Origin: an uncultured Eubacteriales bacterium
GTDB taxonomy: Bacteria; Bacillota; Clostridia; Christensenellales; Borkfalkiaceae
Reading direction: 5' to 3'
Assembly (NCBI GenBank): GCA_900549005.1
Contig: URMT01000040.1
Coordinates: forward strand, 1-13,865
DNA length: 13,865 nt
The first letter of the stretch is position 1, and each line of letters begins with the position of its first letter. The position numbers and the translations under genes are program-made. The notes under the pieces were generated by a model. That model was given only the letters and a program-made list of their open reading frames with translations, did no database searches and had not been told where the DNA came from. Shown here in pieces: positions 1 to 6,259 of the stretch.

Positions 1-45
1 CGGAAAACTTTCCGCCGCGGGCGCCTTACCCGATAAAAAAAGATA

Positions 46-1803
46 TCACATCATAGGAGCAAAAATCTGCAACAGACCGGTAAGCAGTCTCCTGAAAAAG
101 CCGGGGCGCGTCTTTACATACCTGCGCTGAATACATTCGGGGAAAGTTTTTTCAAAGTCGCCTTCAAGCCCCGCCATAACGCCCGCGTCGTCGGTATAAA
201 GCGCGTTTTCGTACTGCTGGAAGAAGGAGCGCAAATCGAAGTTTGCAGAACCTATCACCGCGCAGTTTTCGGTGAGCACAGACTTTGTATGCACGAAGGC
301 GTCTGACATAGTGTATACCTTTACCCCGCTGCGCGTCAGCTTGTCGGCATTATCCAGCGAGATGAGATAGACGTACTTTTTGTCAGGCACGCCAGGCAGC
401 ACTATGCGCACGTCCACCCCGCTTAAAGCCTTGCCCGCAAGCAGGTCGGTTATAGTTTCGTCGGGCACGAAGTAGGGCGTCATTATATACAGCTTTTTGT
501 TGGCGCGCGCGATTACGTTGGCGTATACGTCGCGCACCACGGGGTCGCGGTATTCCAACCCCGCCGCAAACGGCAGAAAAACCGCCCCGCCGCAGCCGCA
601 GTCGCCTTCGGCTTTTTGTGCAGTTTTTGCCGCCCCCGCAAAGGCGGCGGGCGACGGTTCTGCGGCAATGCCTCCTCCGTCAACCCCCTCTTCCGCACCG
701 TCAGTTCCGTTCTGTTCTTCGGGCATATGTGCCGTCCTTTCTTCCGAAACCTCCTCACCGCGCGGCGCCCCGTCTGCGGGATACAGGAAGGGTTTATAGT
801 CGGACTTTTTGCGGGTTACGAACTCCCACTGCCTTAAAAACATAAGCGTGAAGCCCTGCGCCGCGTCGCCGTCCACGCGCACGGCGTTATCCTTCCAATA
901 ACCGTACATACGCTTTTCGTTGACGTATTCGTCGGCGACGTTTATGCCGCCCGTGTATGCCGTTACGCCGTCTATCACGGTGATTTTGCGGTGGTCGCGG
1001 TAGTTCATTCCTATTTTATAAAGCGGCACCAGCTTGTTGAAGGCATAAAGCTGTATGCCCGCCGCGCGTATACTCTTTTTGAGCTTGCGCGAAACACGGC
1101 CGCTTGAACCCATATCGTCGTAGATTATGCGCACGTCCACGCCCGCCGCCGCGCGCTCTTCGAGCACTTCGAGCATACGCGAAAGAAGAGCGCCCTCGGC
1201 AACTATGAAATATTCGACGAATATGAACTTCTGCGCCTGCGCGCACATAATAAGCATATCGTCGAACGCCTGCGCGCCCGAAGAAAAGTAGCGCGCCGAC
1301 GTGTTTTTATAGGGCACGTAGCCCGTCACGTTTTTGAGATAGGAGCACGCCTGCGCCGTTACTTCGGACATATCCCCGCCCGAACAGCCCGAAACCAGCC
1401 CGCGCGACGAGGCCAGAATTTTTGCATACCTTTTGCGCGGAGCGCGGAAAAATATATTTTCGTCGGACAGAAAATAGATTAAAAAGCCCACGGGGAAGAG
1501 CACGAGCACGAGCATTATCCACACCGCCTTCGACCTGCCGTTTTTGGCCGAGCCGAGGATGTAAAAACAGGTAACGACGTCGAGAATGACCGAAAGTATA
1601 AGGTAGCTGCGGAACGCCGACATCACAAGGATGTGCAGCGTGGCGAGTATGCAAAGTTGGAGCAGGGCGAGAAAGAGTATGAGCATACCCTTCATCTTGC
1701 CCACGCCCTTGCGCTCGGTCTTTATTCTCACTATGTCGCCTTCTGGCGACCTTGGCATATGGGCGGCGTTGGCGCGCCGCAGAGTTCTGCTGTCAATTCT
1801 CAC
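46..1803 (-). CDS. cls: Cardiolipin synthase-type phospholipase D family protein
   Basis: A 585-residue membrane-bound PLD-superfamily enzyme expected to join two phosphatidylglycerol molecules into cardiolipin and glycerol. Two hydrophobic segments lie at about residues 39-60 and 66-84, a third at 94-112, followed by two PLD domains. HKD motif 1 is intact (H271, K273, D278, in YRDHRKITVIDG). HKD motif 2 has H505 and K507, but Glu512 stands where Asp is expected (FVHTKSVLTEN, followed by GSANFDLRSF). A low-complexity Glu/Gly/Ala-rich linker of about 60 residues (345-405) separates the domains and makes the protein longer than the usual ~480-510 residues. The start is a GTG: GAGGAGG lies 7 nt upstream, inside the end of the preceding gene, and the two genes overlap by 11 bp, so translational coupling is likely. 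It is the last gene of a four-gene membrane-protein run. The family call is firm; the substrate is inferred. Confidence 0.9.
   Translation of the reverse strand: MRIDSRTLRRANAAHMPRSPEGDIVRIKTERKGVGKMKGMLILFLALLQLCILATLHILVMSAFRSYLILSVILDVVTCFYILGSAKNGRSKAVWIMLVLVLFPVGFLIYFLSDENIFFRAPRKRYAKILASSRGLVSGCSGGDMSEVTAQACSYLKNVTGYVPYKNTSARYFSSGAQAFDDMLIMCAQAQKFIFVEYFIVAEGALLSRMLEVLEERAAAGVDVRIIYDDMGSSGRVSRKLKKSIRAAGIQLYAFNKLVPLYKIGMNYRDHRKITVIDGVTAYTGGINVADEYVNEKRMYGYWKDNAVRVDGDAAQGFTLMFLRQWEFVTRKKSDYKPFLYPADGAPRGEEVSEERTAHMPEEQNGTDGAEEGVDGGGIAAEPSPAAFAGAAKTAQKAEGDCGCGGAVFLPFAAGLEYRDPVVRDVYANVIARANKKLYIMTPYFVPDETITDLLAGKALSGVDVRIVLPGVPDKKYVYLISLDNADKLTRSGVKVYTMSDAFVHTKSVLTENCAVIGSANFDLRSFFQQYENALYTDDAGVMAGLEGDFEKTFPECIQRRYVKTRPGFFRRLLTGLLQIFAPMM
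722..740. repeat. 19-bp repeat, copy 1 (cls linker)
   Basis: GGCATATGTGCCGTCCTTT, identical to 1853-1871. Here it falls in the low-complexity linker of the cardiolipin synthase and is read as ERTAHMP. Confidence 0.55.
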
Positions 1804-2425
1804 GCGGCGCCTCCTCTGTCACGTTTTTTATTATGGAATTTGCGGTAATTTCGGCATATGTGCCGTCCTTTTGCCCGCCTGCGCAATCGGCGGCAAGGCT
1901 TACGCCCGTAATCTTCACCGCCTCCGACATTATGCTCCTTATATTTTCGTGCACCACGGCTATGAGGGCGGAATAGCGCTCTTTGTCCTTTTTTAAAAGC
2001 ATTGTGCCCGATATTGCCGCAATCAGCCAGCAGGACACGCCCGCCGACATCAGCGCCACGCCTCCCGCCAGAAATATTACGCTGTTGGTCTTTATTGCGG
2101 CGAGCAGGCCCAGCACCACGAACGCCGCGCCCAGAATACCAAAAAACAGCCCCACGGCAACCGAGCGAGCGCGGGTGTATATCCTTGTTCTGCCCAAAAA
2201 ATTCACGGCAACTTCAAGCCGCACCTGCAAGAGTTGCAGCCTGTCTTTTTCCGCAATCAGGTGGGGGCGCGTGAAATCCATATGCACCAGGTCGCCGTAG
2301 CGCTCGTCGTCGTACTCCTCTTTCAGCTCCCAGCCCAGCGCGCAGTACGCGCCCTTTATTTCCTCTGCCACGTCTGCCTTTATGGCGACAGAGAGTTTGT
2401 CGTCTTTAAAAAATTTTTCTTCCAT
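1793..2425 (-). CDS. Two-helix membrane protein of unknown function
   Basis: A 210-residue protein. A soluble N-terminal part of about 85 residues contains GWELKEEYDD and a charged stretch (RPHLIAEKDRLQLLQVRLEV). Two membrane helices follow at about 85-110 and 115-138, then a cytoplasmic tail of about 70 residues. I recall similar clostridial proteins with the pattern 'GWE... RPH.I..KD.LQLLQVR.E' but cannot name a function. Start choice: GTG and ATG codons are adjacent. The ATG at 2425 sits 5 nt after GGAG and shares its A with the stop codon of the upstream gene (TGATG), so I prefer it over GTG at 2428. The tail carries a 19-bp DNA repeat also found in the cls linker. It is probably co-translated with both neighbours. 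Confidence 0.75.
   Translation of the reverse strand: MEEKFFKDDKLSVAIKADVAEEIKGAYCALGWELKEEYDDERYGDLVHMDFTRPHLIAEKDRLQLLQVRLEVAVNFLGRTRIYTRARSVAVGLFFGILGAAFVVLGLLAAIKTNSVIFLAGGVALMSAGVSCWLIAAISGTMLLKKDKERYSALIAVVHENIRSIMSEAVKITGVSLAADCAGGQKDGTYAEITANSIIKNVTEEAPREN
1853..1871. repeat. 19-bp repeat, copy 2 (tail of the 210-residue membrane protein)
   Basis: Identical to 722-740, but read in another frame (KDGTYAE). The similarity is therefore at the DNA level, not a conserved peptide. Confidence 0.55.
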
Positions 2426-2829
2426 CACTTCTCCGCATCGCCCAGAAGCTCTTCGGTAAGGGCGAGAATGTCGCCGCCGTACTTTTCTTTAAGAAAGTTT
2501 TTTACCTTTTTTTTAACGTAATGCGAGGCGGCGCATACCGCCGCACCGAAGGCGCACAGCACGCACCCGCCCGCAAGCGCGCCCGCCGTTATTCCGCCGT
2601 TTAAACACAGCGCCATTCCTCCGCCGAAGGCGAGTATGCCCACGACGAGAAAGACGGCAAACACCGCATCGGGAATTCTTCTTACGCGGGCATCGAGCCG
2701 CCTTACACGCGCAAGTTTATCTTCCCGCTCGCCGGGCTGTTCGTACTGACGGCGTATTGCCTCTATCTCTCTGCGCTCCTCTTCGGTGGGAGCGGCATAC
2801 TTATAGCTGAAACCGCTGTTTTCTTCCAT
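2425..2829 (-). CDS. Small two-helix membrane protein (clostridial 'dihydropteridine reductase'-labelled family)
   Basis: A 134-residue protein. A charged N-terminal region of about 50 residues (EEERREIEAIRRQYE, then a LARVRRLDARVRR segment) precedes two membrane helices at about 55-75 and 80-102 and a basic/acidic tail ending in ALTEELLGDAEK. The order (QYE..., LD.KVRR, hydrophobic GGMALCL, short tail) resembles a small Firmicutes membrane-protein family that databases often label 'dihydropteridine reductase'. No reductase fold or cofactor motif is visible, so I would not transfer that function. The ATG lies 6 bp after the preceding stop. Its likely ribosome binding site, AAGGGG, is about 9 nt upstream, inside the end of that gene. 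Its stop shares a base with the next start. Confidence 0.75.
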   Translation of the reverse strand: MEENSGFSYKYAAPTEEERREIEAIRRQYEQPGEREDKLARVRRLDARVRRIPDAVFAVFLVVGILAFGGGMALCLNGGITAGALAGGCVLCAFGAAVCAASHYVKKKVKNFLKEKYGGDILALTEELLGDAEK

Positions 2830-2835
2830 AGTATA

Positions 2836-3840
2836 TTATACCCCTTCGCCGCCCGTTTGCGCGGCGTTATCAGTATTTTGATTGCCGTCGCGTGCTTCTT
2901 CCCGCGCGGCGCACCGTTCGTTCCCGTCCGCGGCTCCGCCGTCCGCCACGCTCTTCAATTTTTTAAGTCCGTAAGCCGCGCGCACGGTCATATATATTCC
3001 CATTCCGAGGGTGAGCAAGAATACGGCCGCACCCGTTATTATGTTGAACGTGCCCATCTCGCCTATGTCGCCGCCTTCGGTAAACGTGGCAATCATAGCC
3101 ATCTGCAAGGCGAACACCGAAACGAGCGCATCGGCAAAGCTGACGTTGCGCGCCGCCTGCAACGAAAAATCGTGGAATTTTCGCACCTTTACGGCATTTA
3201 TTGCCGAAACTATTATTTTATAGAAGGTGTATGCCGCCATAGCTATGGCCGCGTACACGTCGTAACGCGCGGGCTGTTCTGAAATTATGAGGTAGCCGGC
3301 GAGCGAGGCGAAGGCAATAGAAAGGGGCACGAACAGCGCGCCGCACAGAAGGTACAGTATCAGCCTGCCGCGCGCCGCCCCTATGCCGCGCTTTCTGTTT
3401 GCCCTGCGCCCGCCGAAGATTACGACTACGCGAAGCACGTTTAAAACGACATAGTAGCCCGCGAACAGCCCGTACCAAGACGAGCCGAGCACTATGCCCA
3501 GCACCGCCATAAATATGGCGTACGCCCCGTTGACTATCAGCGAAATTGCAAGAAAGGCCGTGGTGCGGTAGCCGTAGTCGGAAATCATACGCTCGGTGAC
3601 CTTGTTTGAATGCACAAGGCGGCTTACCAGCGCCTTTGCGGGCGCAACCGAGGCATATATGCAGTAGCCAAGCAGAATTGCCGTGACGGCATAAAGGCTG
3701 TATGCCACGGGGTTTTCGCCGTTCCACAGTACAGCTACTATTATACACGCCGCGCCGAAAAATGCAAGAGCGGCGTAAAAAGTCCACAGCCACACGCCGG
3801 GGTGTTTTAAAAAGTTTTTTAACTTTTCGCCCTTCTTCAC
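2836..3840 (-). CDS. Polytopic membrane protein of unknown function
   Basis: A 334-residue protein with about eight or nine hydrophobic segments over residues 15-295, including WTFYAALAFFGAACIIV, YSLYAVTAILLGYCIYA and NIITGAAVFLLTLGMGIYM. It ends in a hydrophilic tail rich in Ala, Asp, Asn and Glu. I see no catalytic motif, ATP-binding motif or transporter signature I can name. The start is GTG, with GGAAGGAG 4 nt upstream, which fixes it well. It is the first gene of the tight run that ends with the cardiolipin synthase. A gap of 101 bp separates it from the histidine kinase upstream, with no convincing terminator, so it could also be read through from the two-component genes. The gene is certain; the function is unknown. 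Confidence 0.8.
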   Translation of the reverse strand: MKKGEKLKNFLKHPGVWLWTFYAALAFFGAACIIVAVLWNGENPVAYSLYAVTAILLGYCIYASVAPAKALVSRLVHSNKVTERMISDYGYRTTAFLAISLIVNGAYAIFMAVLGIVLGSSWYGLFAGYYVVLNVLRVVVIFGGRRANRKRGIGAARGRLILYLLCGALFVPLSIAFASLAGYLIISEQPARYDVYAAIAMAAYTFYKIIVSAINAVKVRKFHDFSLQAARNVSFADALVSVFALQMAMIATFTEGGDIGEMGTFNIITGAAVFLLTLGMGIYMTVRAAYGLKKLKSVADGGAADGNERCAAREEARDGNQNTDNAAQTGGEGV

Positions 3841-3941
3841 GCCGCTCCTTCCTAAAATATTTTTTGCCGCAGTCTTTTTTCGCCGCGCGGCGGACTTTAT
3901 GCTTTTATTTTATAAAAAGTATATCGGCCTGCCGTGTATGC

Positions 3942-5015
3942 CTACGATTTTTTTAGTTTTACGGTGAACGCCGAACCTTCGCCCAACCTGCTCTCCACCG
4001 AAATTTCGCCGCCGAGTATGTCAATCACACGCTTTACGAGCGCCAGCCCTAAGCCGTTGCCCTCCTGCGAATGGGAAGTGTCGCCCTGGTAAAATTTATC
4101 GAATATGCGCGCGCCCGTTTCGGCAGACATTCCGCAGCCGCTGTCCTTTACGCAAACGCTTACAAAGTCGCCTTCGTCCTTCAAAGTTACGGCTATCCTG
4201 CCGCCGCGCCCCGTAAACTTGACGGCGTTGGATATGAGGTTGTTGAAAATAATCTCCAAAAAGCCCTCGTCGGAAATCATATCGGCGTCGTCGATGTCGC
4301 AGTCGAGCTCTATGCCCTTTTCGTCTATCCTGTCCACAAACGAAAGAACGCAGCCGCGCAGAAGTTCGCCCGCTTCCACCGCTCTCTTTTCGGGGAAAAT
4401 TTTCTGGTTTTCGAGTTTGTTGAGTTTTAGTATGTCGGAAACCAGCGCCGTGAGCCTGTCCGAGGCCGAAACGAGCGCGGTTAAACACCTCTTTTTCTCA
4501 TCTTCGGGCAGATTTGCCGAAAGAAGGGCGCCCGCGTGACTGCGTATTACGGCGAGCGGCGTCTTGATTTCGTGCGAAACGTTGGCAATGAAGTCAGAGC
4601 GCAGCACCTCGTTCTTTGAAAGCTCCTGCGCCATACGGTTGACGTTCTCCATAATAACGTCGTATTCGTCGTACCTGCCCCAGGCGTGGCGGGGCTTTAA
4701 GTCTATGTCGAAGTTGCCGCGCGCCATCTTTTCGGTCGCCTGCAAGATGGTCTTTACGGGTTTTTCCGCCGATATGCGGCGGTACAGCGCCCCCGCGCCG
4801 CACAGCGCGCCCGAGAGCGCGATGAGTATTGCGGCGGTTGATACGGCCGTAACCGCGGTGTTGCCGCCGCTGGCTTCATCGATTGCCGTGCTTGAAAATA
4901 TCGATACTGTTGCCACCAGCGCCACGGCTAAAAACAGAATGACGTACTCCATAAAGGAAAACGAAGTGCGCTGCGCGCCCCTTTTGGCGCGCCCCTCCCC
5001 TCTTTTGCCTCTCAT
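3942..5015 (-). CDS. Sensor histidine kinase (HAMP-HisKA-HATPase_c)
   Basis: A 357-residue membrane sensor kinase that should autophosphorylate on His148 and pass the phosphate to the adjacent response regulator. After a basic N-terminal segment there are two membrane helices (about 22-42 and 59-78) joined by only about 16 residues outside the membrane. A HAMP linker (about 79-135) follows, then the HisKA H-box (SHEIKTPLAVIRSHAG, H148) and the ATPase domain: N-box (NNLISNAVKF, N263), G1 (DSGCGMS), F-box (IFDKFYQGD) and G2 (GNGLGLALVKRV). All catalytic boxes look intact. The ATG overlaps the regulator's stop as ATGA, so the pair is translated together. The very short external loop argues against a large extracellular ligand domain and fits sensing within the membrane or through a partner protein. 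The signal is unknown. Confidence 0.93.
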   Translation of the reverse strand: MRGKRGEGRAKRGAQRTSFSFMEYVILFLAVALVATVSIFSSTAIDEASGGNTAVTAVSTAAILIALSGALCGAGALYRRISAEKPVKTILQATEKMARGNFDIDLKPRHAWGRYDEYDVIMENVNRMAQELSKNEVLRSDFIANVSHEIKTPLAVIRSHAGALLSANLPEDEKKRCLTALVSASDRLTALVSDILKLNKLENQKIFPEKRAVEAGELLRGCVLSFVDRIDEKGIELDCDIDDADMISDEGFLEIIFNNLISNAVKFTGRGGRIAVTLKDEGDFVSVCVKDSGCGMSAETGARIFDKFYQGDTSHSQEGNGLGLALVKRVIDILGGEISVESRLGEGSAFTVKLKKS

Positions 5016-5683
5016 TTGAGCACCGCCTTGTAGCCGAGGCCGTGCACCGTTACGATTTCAAAACCCGTGCAGGCGGCCGTCTTTTCGCGCAGTTTAGCCA
5101 TATATACGTCCACGGTGCGCGAAGTTGCAGAGGAATCGTAGTCCCACAAATCTTCCATAAGTTTTGCGCGCGTAAAGGTCTTTTTGGGGAAGGAGAGCAG
5201 TTTGAAGAGTATATCGAACTCGCGCACGGTCAGGGGAAGTTCCTCCCCGTCCACGTACGCCGTATGCTCGTCCTCGTCCATCACAAGGTTGCCGAGTTCC
5301 AGCTTTTTGCTGCTGCTTATGCCCGCGCGGCGCAAAAGCGCCTGCACGCGCAGGACGAGTTCGTCCACGTCGAACGGCTTTACCAGATAGTCGTCTATCC
5401 CTAAGCGGTAGCCGCGCTGTTTTGAGGGCATATCGTCGCGCGCGGTCATAAAGAGTATGGGCACGGCCTTATCGGTAAGGCGCACGGCGGCGGCCAGGGC
5501 ATACCCGTCGGCGACGGGCATCATTATGTCGCTTATTATAAGGTCGAACTTCCTTTCGCCGAGCTTTTCGAGGGCGGCGCCGCCGTCGCGGCAGCCGCAC
5601 ACGCCGTAGCCTGCGGCAGAGAGCGCCGCACAGACCAGCCTGTTCAGATTTTCGTCGTCTTCGGCAACGAGAATGTCAACCAT
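5012..5683 (-). CDS. OmpR/PhoB-family response regulator
   Basis: A 223-residue DNA-binding regulator. The N-terminal receiver domain has the acidic pair D9/D10, the phospho-acceptor Asp52 (LIISDIMMP), Thr80 and Lys102 (DYLVKPFD). The C-terminal winged helix (about 125-223) ends in the typical SRTVDVYMAKLREK and VHGLGYKAVLK segments. I start it at the ATG at 5683, where AAGGAGG lies 5 nt upstream. An in-frame upstream extension exists, but it would run through the leader and has no comparable ribosome binding site. It precedes and overlaps the histidine kinase gene by 4 bp. Its targets are unknown; the nearby membrane-protein and lipid genes are candidates by proximity only. Confidence 0.94.
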   Translation of the reverse strand: MVDILVAEDDENLNRLVCAALSAAGYGVCGCRDGGAALEKLGERKFDLIISDIMMPVADGYALAAAVRLTDKAVPILFMTARDDMPSKQRGYRLGIDDYLVKPFDVDELVLRVQALLRRAGISSSKKLELGNLVMDEDEHTAYVDGEELPLTVREFDILFKLLSFPKKTFTRAKLMEDLWDYDSSATSRTVDVYMAKLREKTAACTGFEIVTVHGLGYKAVLK

Positions 5684-5722
5684 ATCAGCCTCCTTAAAAA
5701 GCGGTGATTCTTGCGATTGGGG

Positions 5723-5738
5723 CGGGAATATGCCGCAA
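5723..5738. repeat. 16-bp repeat, copy 1
   Basis: CGGGAATATGCCGCAA, identical to 9773-9788, lies in the leader of the response regulator. It is followed by a second ATATGCC, so the minus strand reads GGCATATT twice. Confidence 0.5.
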
Positions 5739-5747
5739 ATATGCCAA

Positions 5748-5804
5748 AAGGGCCGCCCCGTTTTTGCCCGCCGCACGCTGCGCGGCAGAGGGCGGGCGGC
5801 CCTT
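5748..5804 (-). promoter_or_regulatory. GC-rich leader hairpin before the response regulator
   Basis: Perfect 11-bp inverted arms (AAGGGCCGCCC at 5748-5758, GGGCGGCCCTT at 5794-5804) enclose a smaller nested stem (GCCGC 5770-5774 with GCGGC 5782-5786). An alternative pairing (5766-5772 with 5791-5797) would compete with the outer stem. On the minus strand the 3' arm ends in CTTTT. It could be a weak terminator for the upstream small gene or an attenuator in the regulator's leader, because the best promoter candidate lies upstream of it. Confidence 0.55.
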
Positions 5805-5825
5805 GCTTTACAATCTTACAACCCT

Positions 5826-5857
5826 ATTATAACTACAATTTGCAAAAAATTTGTTAA
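5826..5857 (-). promoter_or_regulatory. Candidate promoter for the two-component operon
   Basis: The minus strand has a perfect TATAAT (5826-5831) in an AT-rich island, with TTAACA (5852-5857, 5 of 6 matches to TTGACA) upstream. The 20-bp spacer is longer than the 16-18 bp optimum, so strength is uncertain. Transcription would start near 5819, just before the leader hairpin. Confidence 0.45.
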
Positions 5858-5864
5858 AATGCGC

Positions 5865-6182
5865 CTACTTTTCAAACTTTTTTAAAAATTTTTGGAACTG
5901 ATACATATTTACGCCCACGGCCGCCGCGCAGAATACGCACGCCGCGCCCAGCACGCCTATAACCGCCCAGAACACGGCGGGGTACGAGGTATGCACGTCG
6001 GAGGCGCGCCCGATTGCTATAAAAAGGACGAGCGCCGCGACGCACGCGGTGAAGGCCGTTATAAAGGCGCGCATCACCTTGTTTTTATGCACGATATAGC
6101 TCTTTATAAGCTGGGCATACTCCGCCTCTTTGCCTGCGGGTATGCTGCTTTTATCGAGTTTTGAAATTTCTTTGAAAGTCAT
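5865..6182 (-). CDS. Small two-helix membrane protein of unknown function
   Basis: A 105-residue protein. A hydrophilic N-terminus of about 35 residues (MTFKEISKLDKSSIPAGKEA) precedes two hydrophobic helices at about 38-58 and 68-92, and the protein ends in a basic YQFQKFLKKFEK tail. I do not recognise the family. No strong ribosome binding site is visible before the ATG, which lowers confidence in the exact start. It lies alone between the aldehyde dehydrogenase and the response regulator, all on the same strand. The only nearby shared sequence is a GGGAATATGCC copy 31-41 bp upstream. Confidence 0.6.
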   Translation of the reverse strand: MTFKEISKLDKSSIPAGKEAEYAQLIKSYIVHKNKVMRAFITAFTACVAALVLFIAIGRASDVHTSYPAVFWAVIGVLGAACVFCAAAVGVNMYQFQKFLKKFEK

Positions 6183-6212
6183 ATCATTTTACCGTATTTT
6201 TTAAATTGACGT

Positions 6213-6223
6213 GGGAATATGCC
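6213..6223. repeat. GGGAATATGCC short repeat copy
   Basis: An 11-bp copy of the motif that occurs as a 16-bp exact repeat at 5723-5738 and 9773-9788. Like those two, it lies between genes, here between the small membrane protein and the aldehyde dehydrogenase. Confidence 0.4.
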
Positions 6224-6233
6224 CGAATTAACC

Positions 6234-6251
6234 AAAAACGCAAAGCCTGCG
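6234..6251 (-). terminator. Weak terminator-like hairpin after the aldehyde dehydrogenase
   Basis: On the minus strand, CGCA-GGCTT-TGCG is followed by TTTTT, starting 9 bp after the stop codon. The stem is only 4 bp, so position is the main support. Confidence 0.3.
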
Positions 6252-6259
6252 GGCGGCGC

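Noticed and set aside
497..845. Plus-strand ORFs opposite the cls gene
   Set aside because: They are shadows of a GC-rich gene on the other strand, Pro/Arg-rich and without ribosome binding sites.
3871..3896. Palindrome CGCCGCGCGGCG with flanking AGTC/GACT between the kinase and the membrane-protein operon, as a terminator
   Set aside because: On the minus strand the hairpin is followed by As, not Ts. On the plus strand there is no gene for it to terminate.
3897..3941. TATACT and TATAAA sequences as a promoter for the cls cluster
   Set aside because: No acceptable -35 hexamer at the right distance; the AT-rich stretch alone is not enough.
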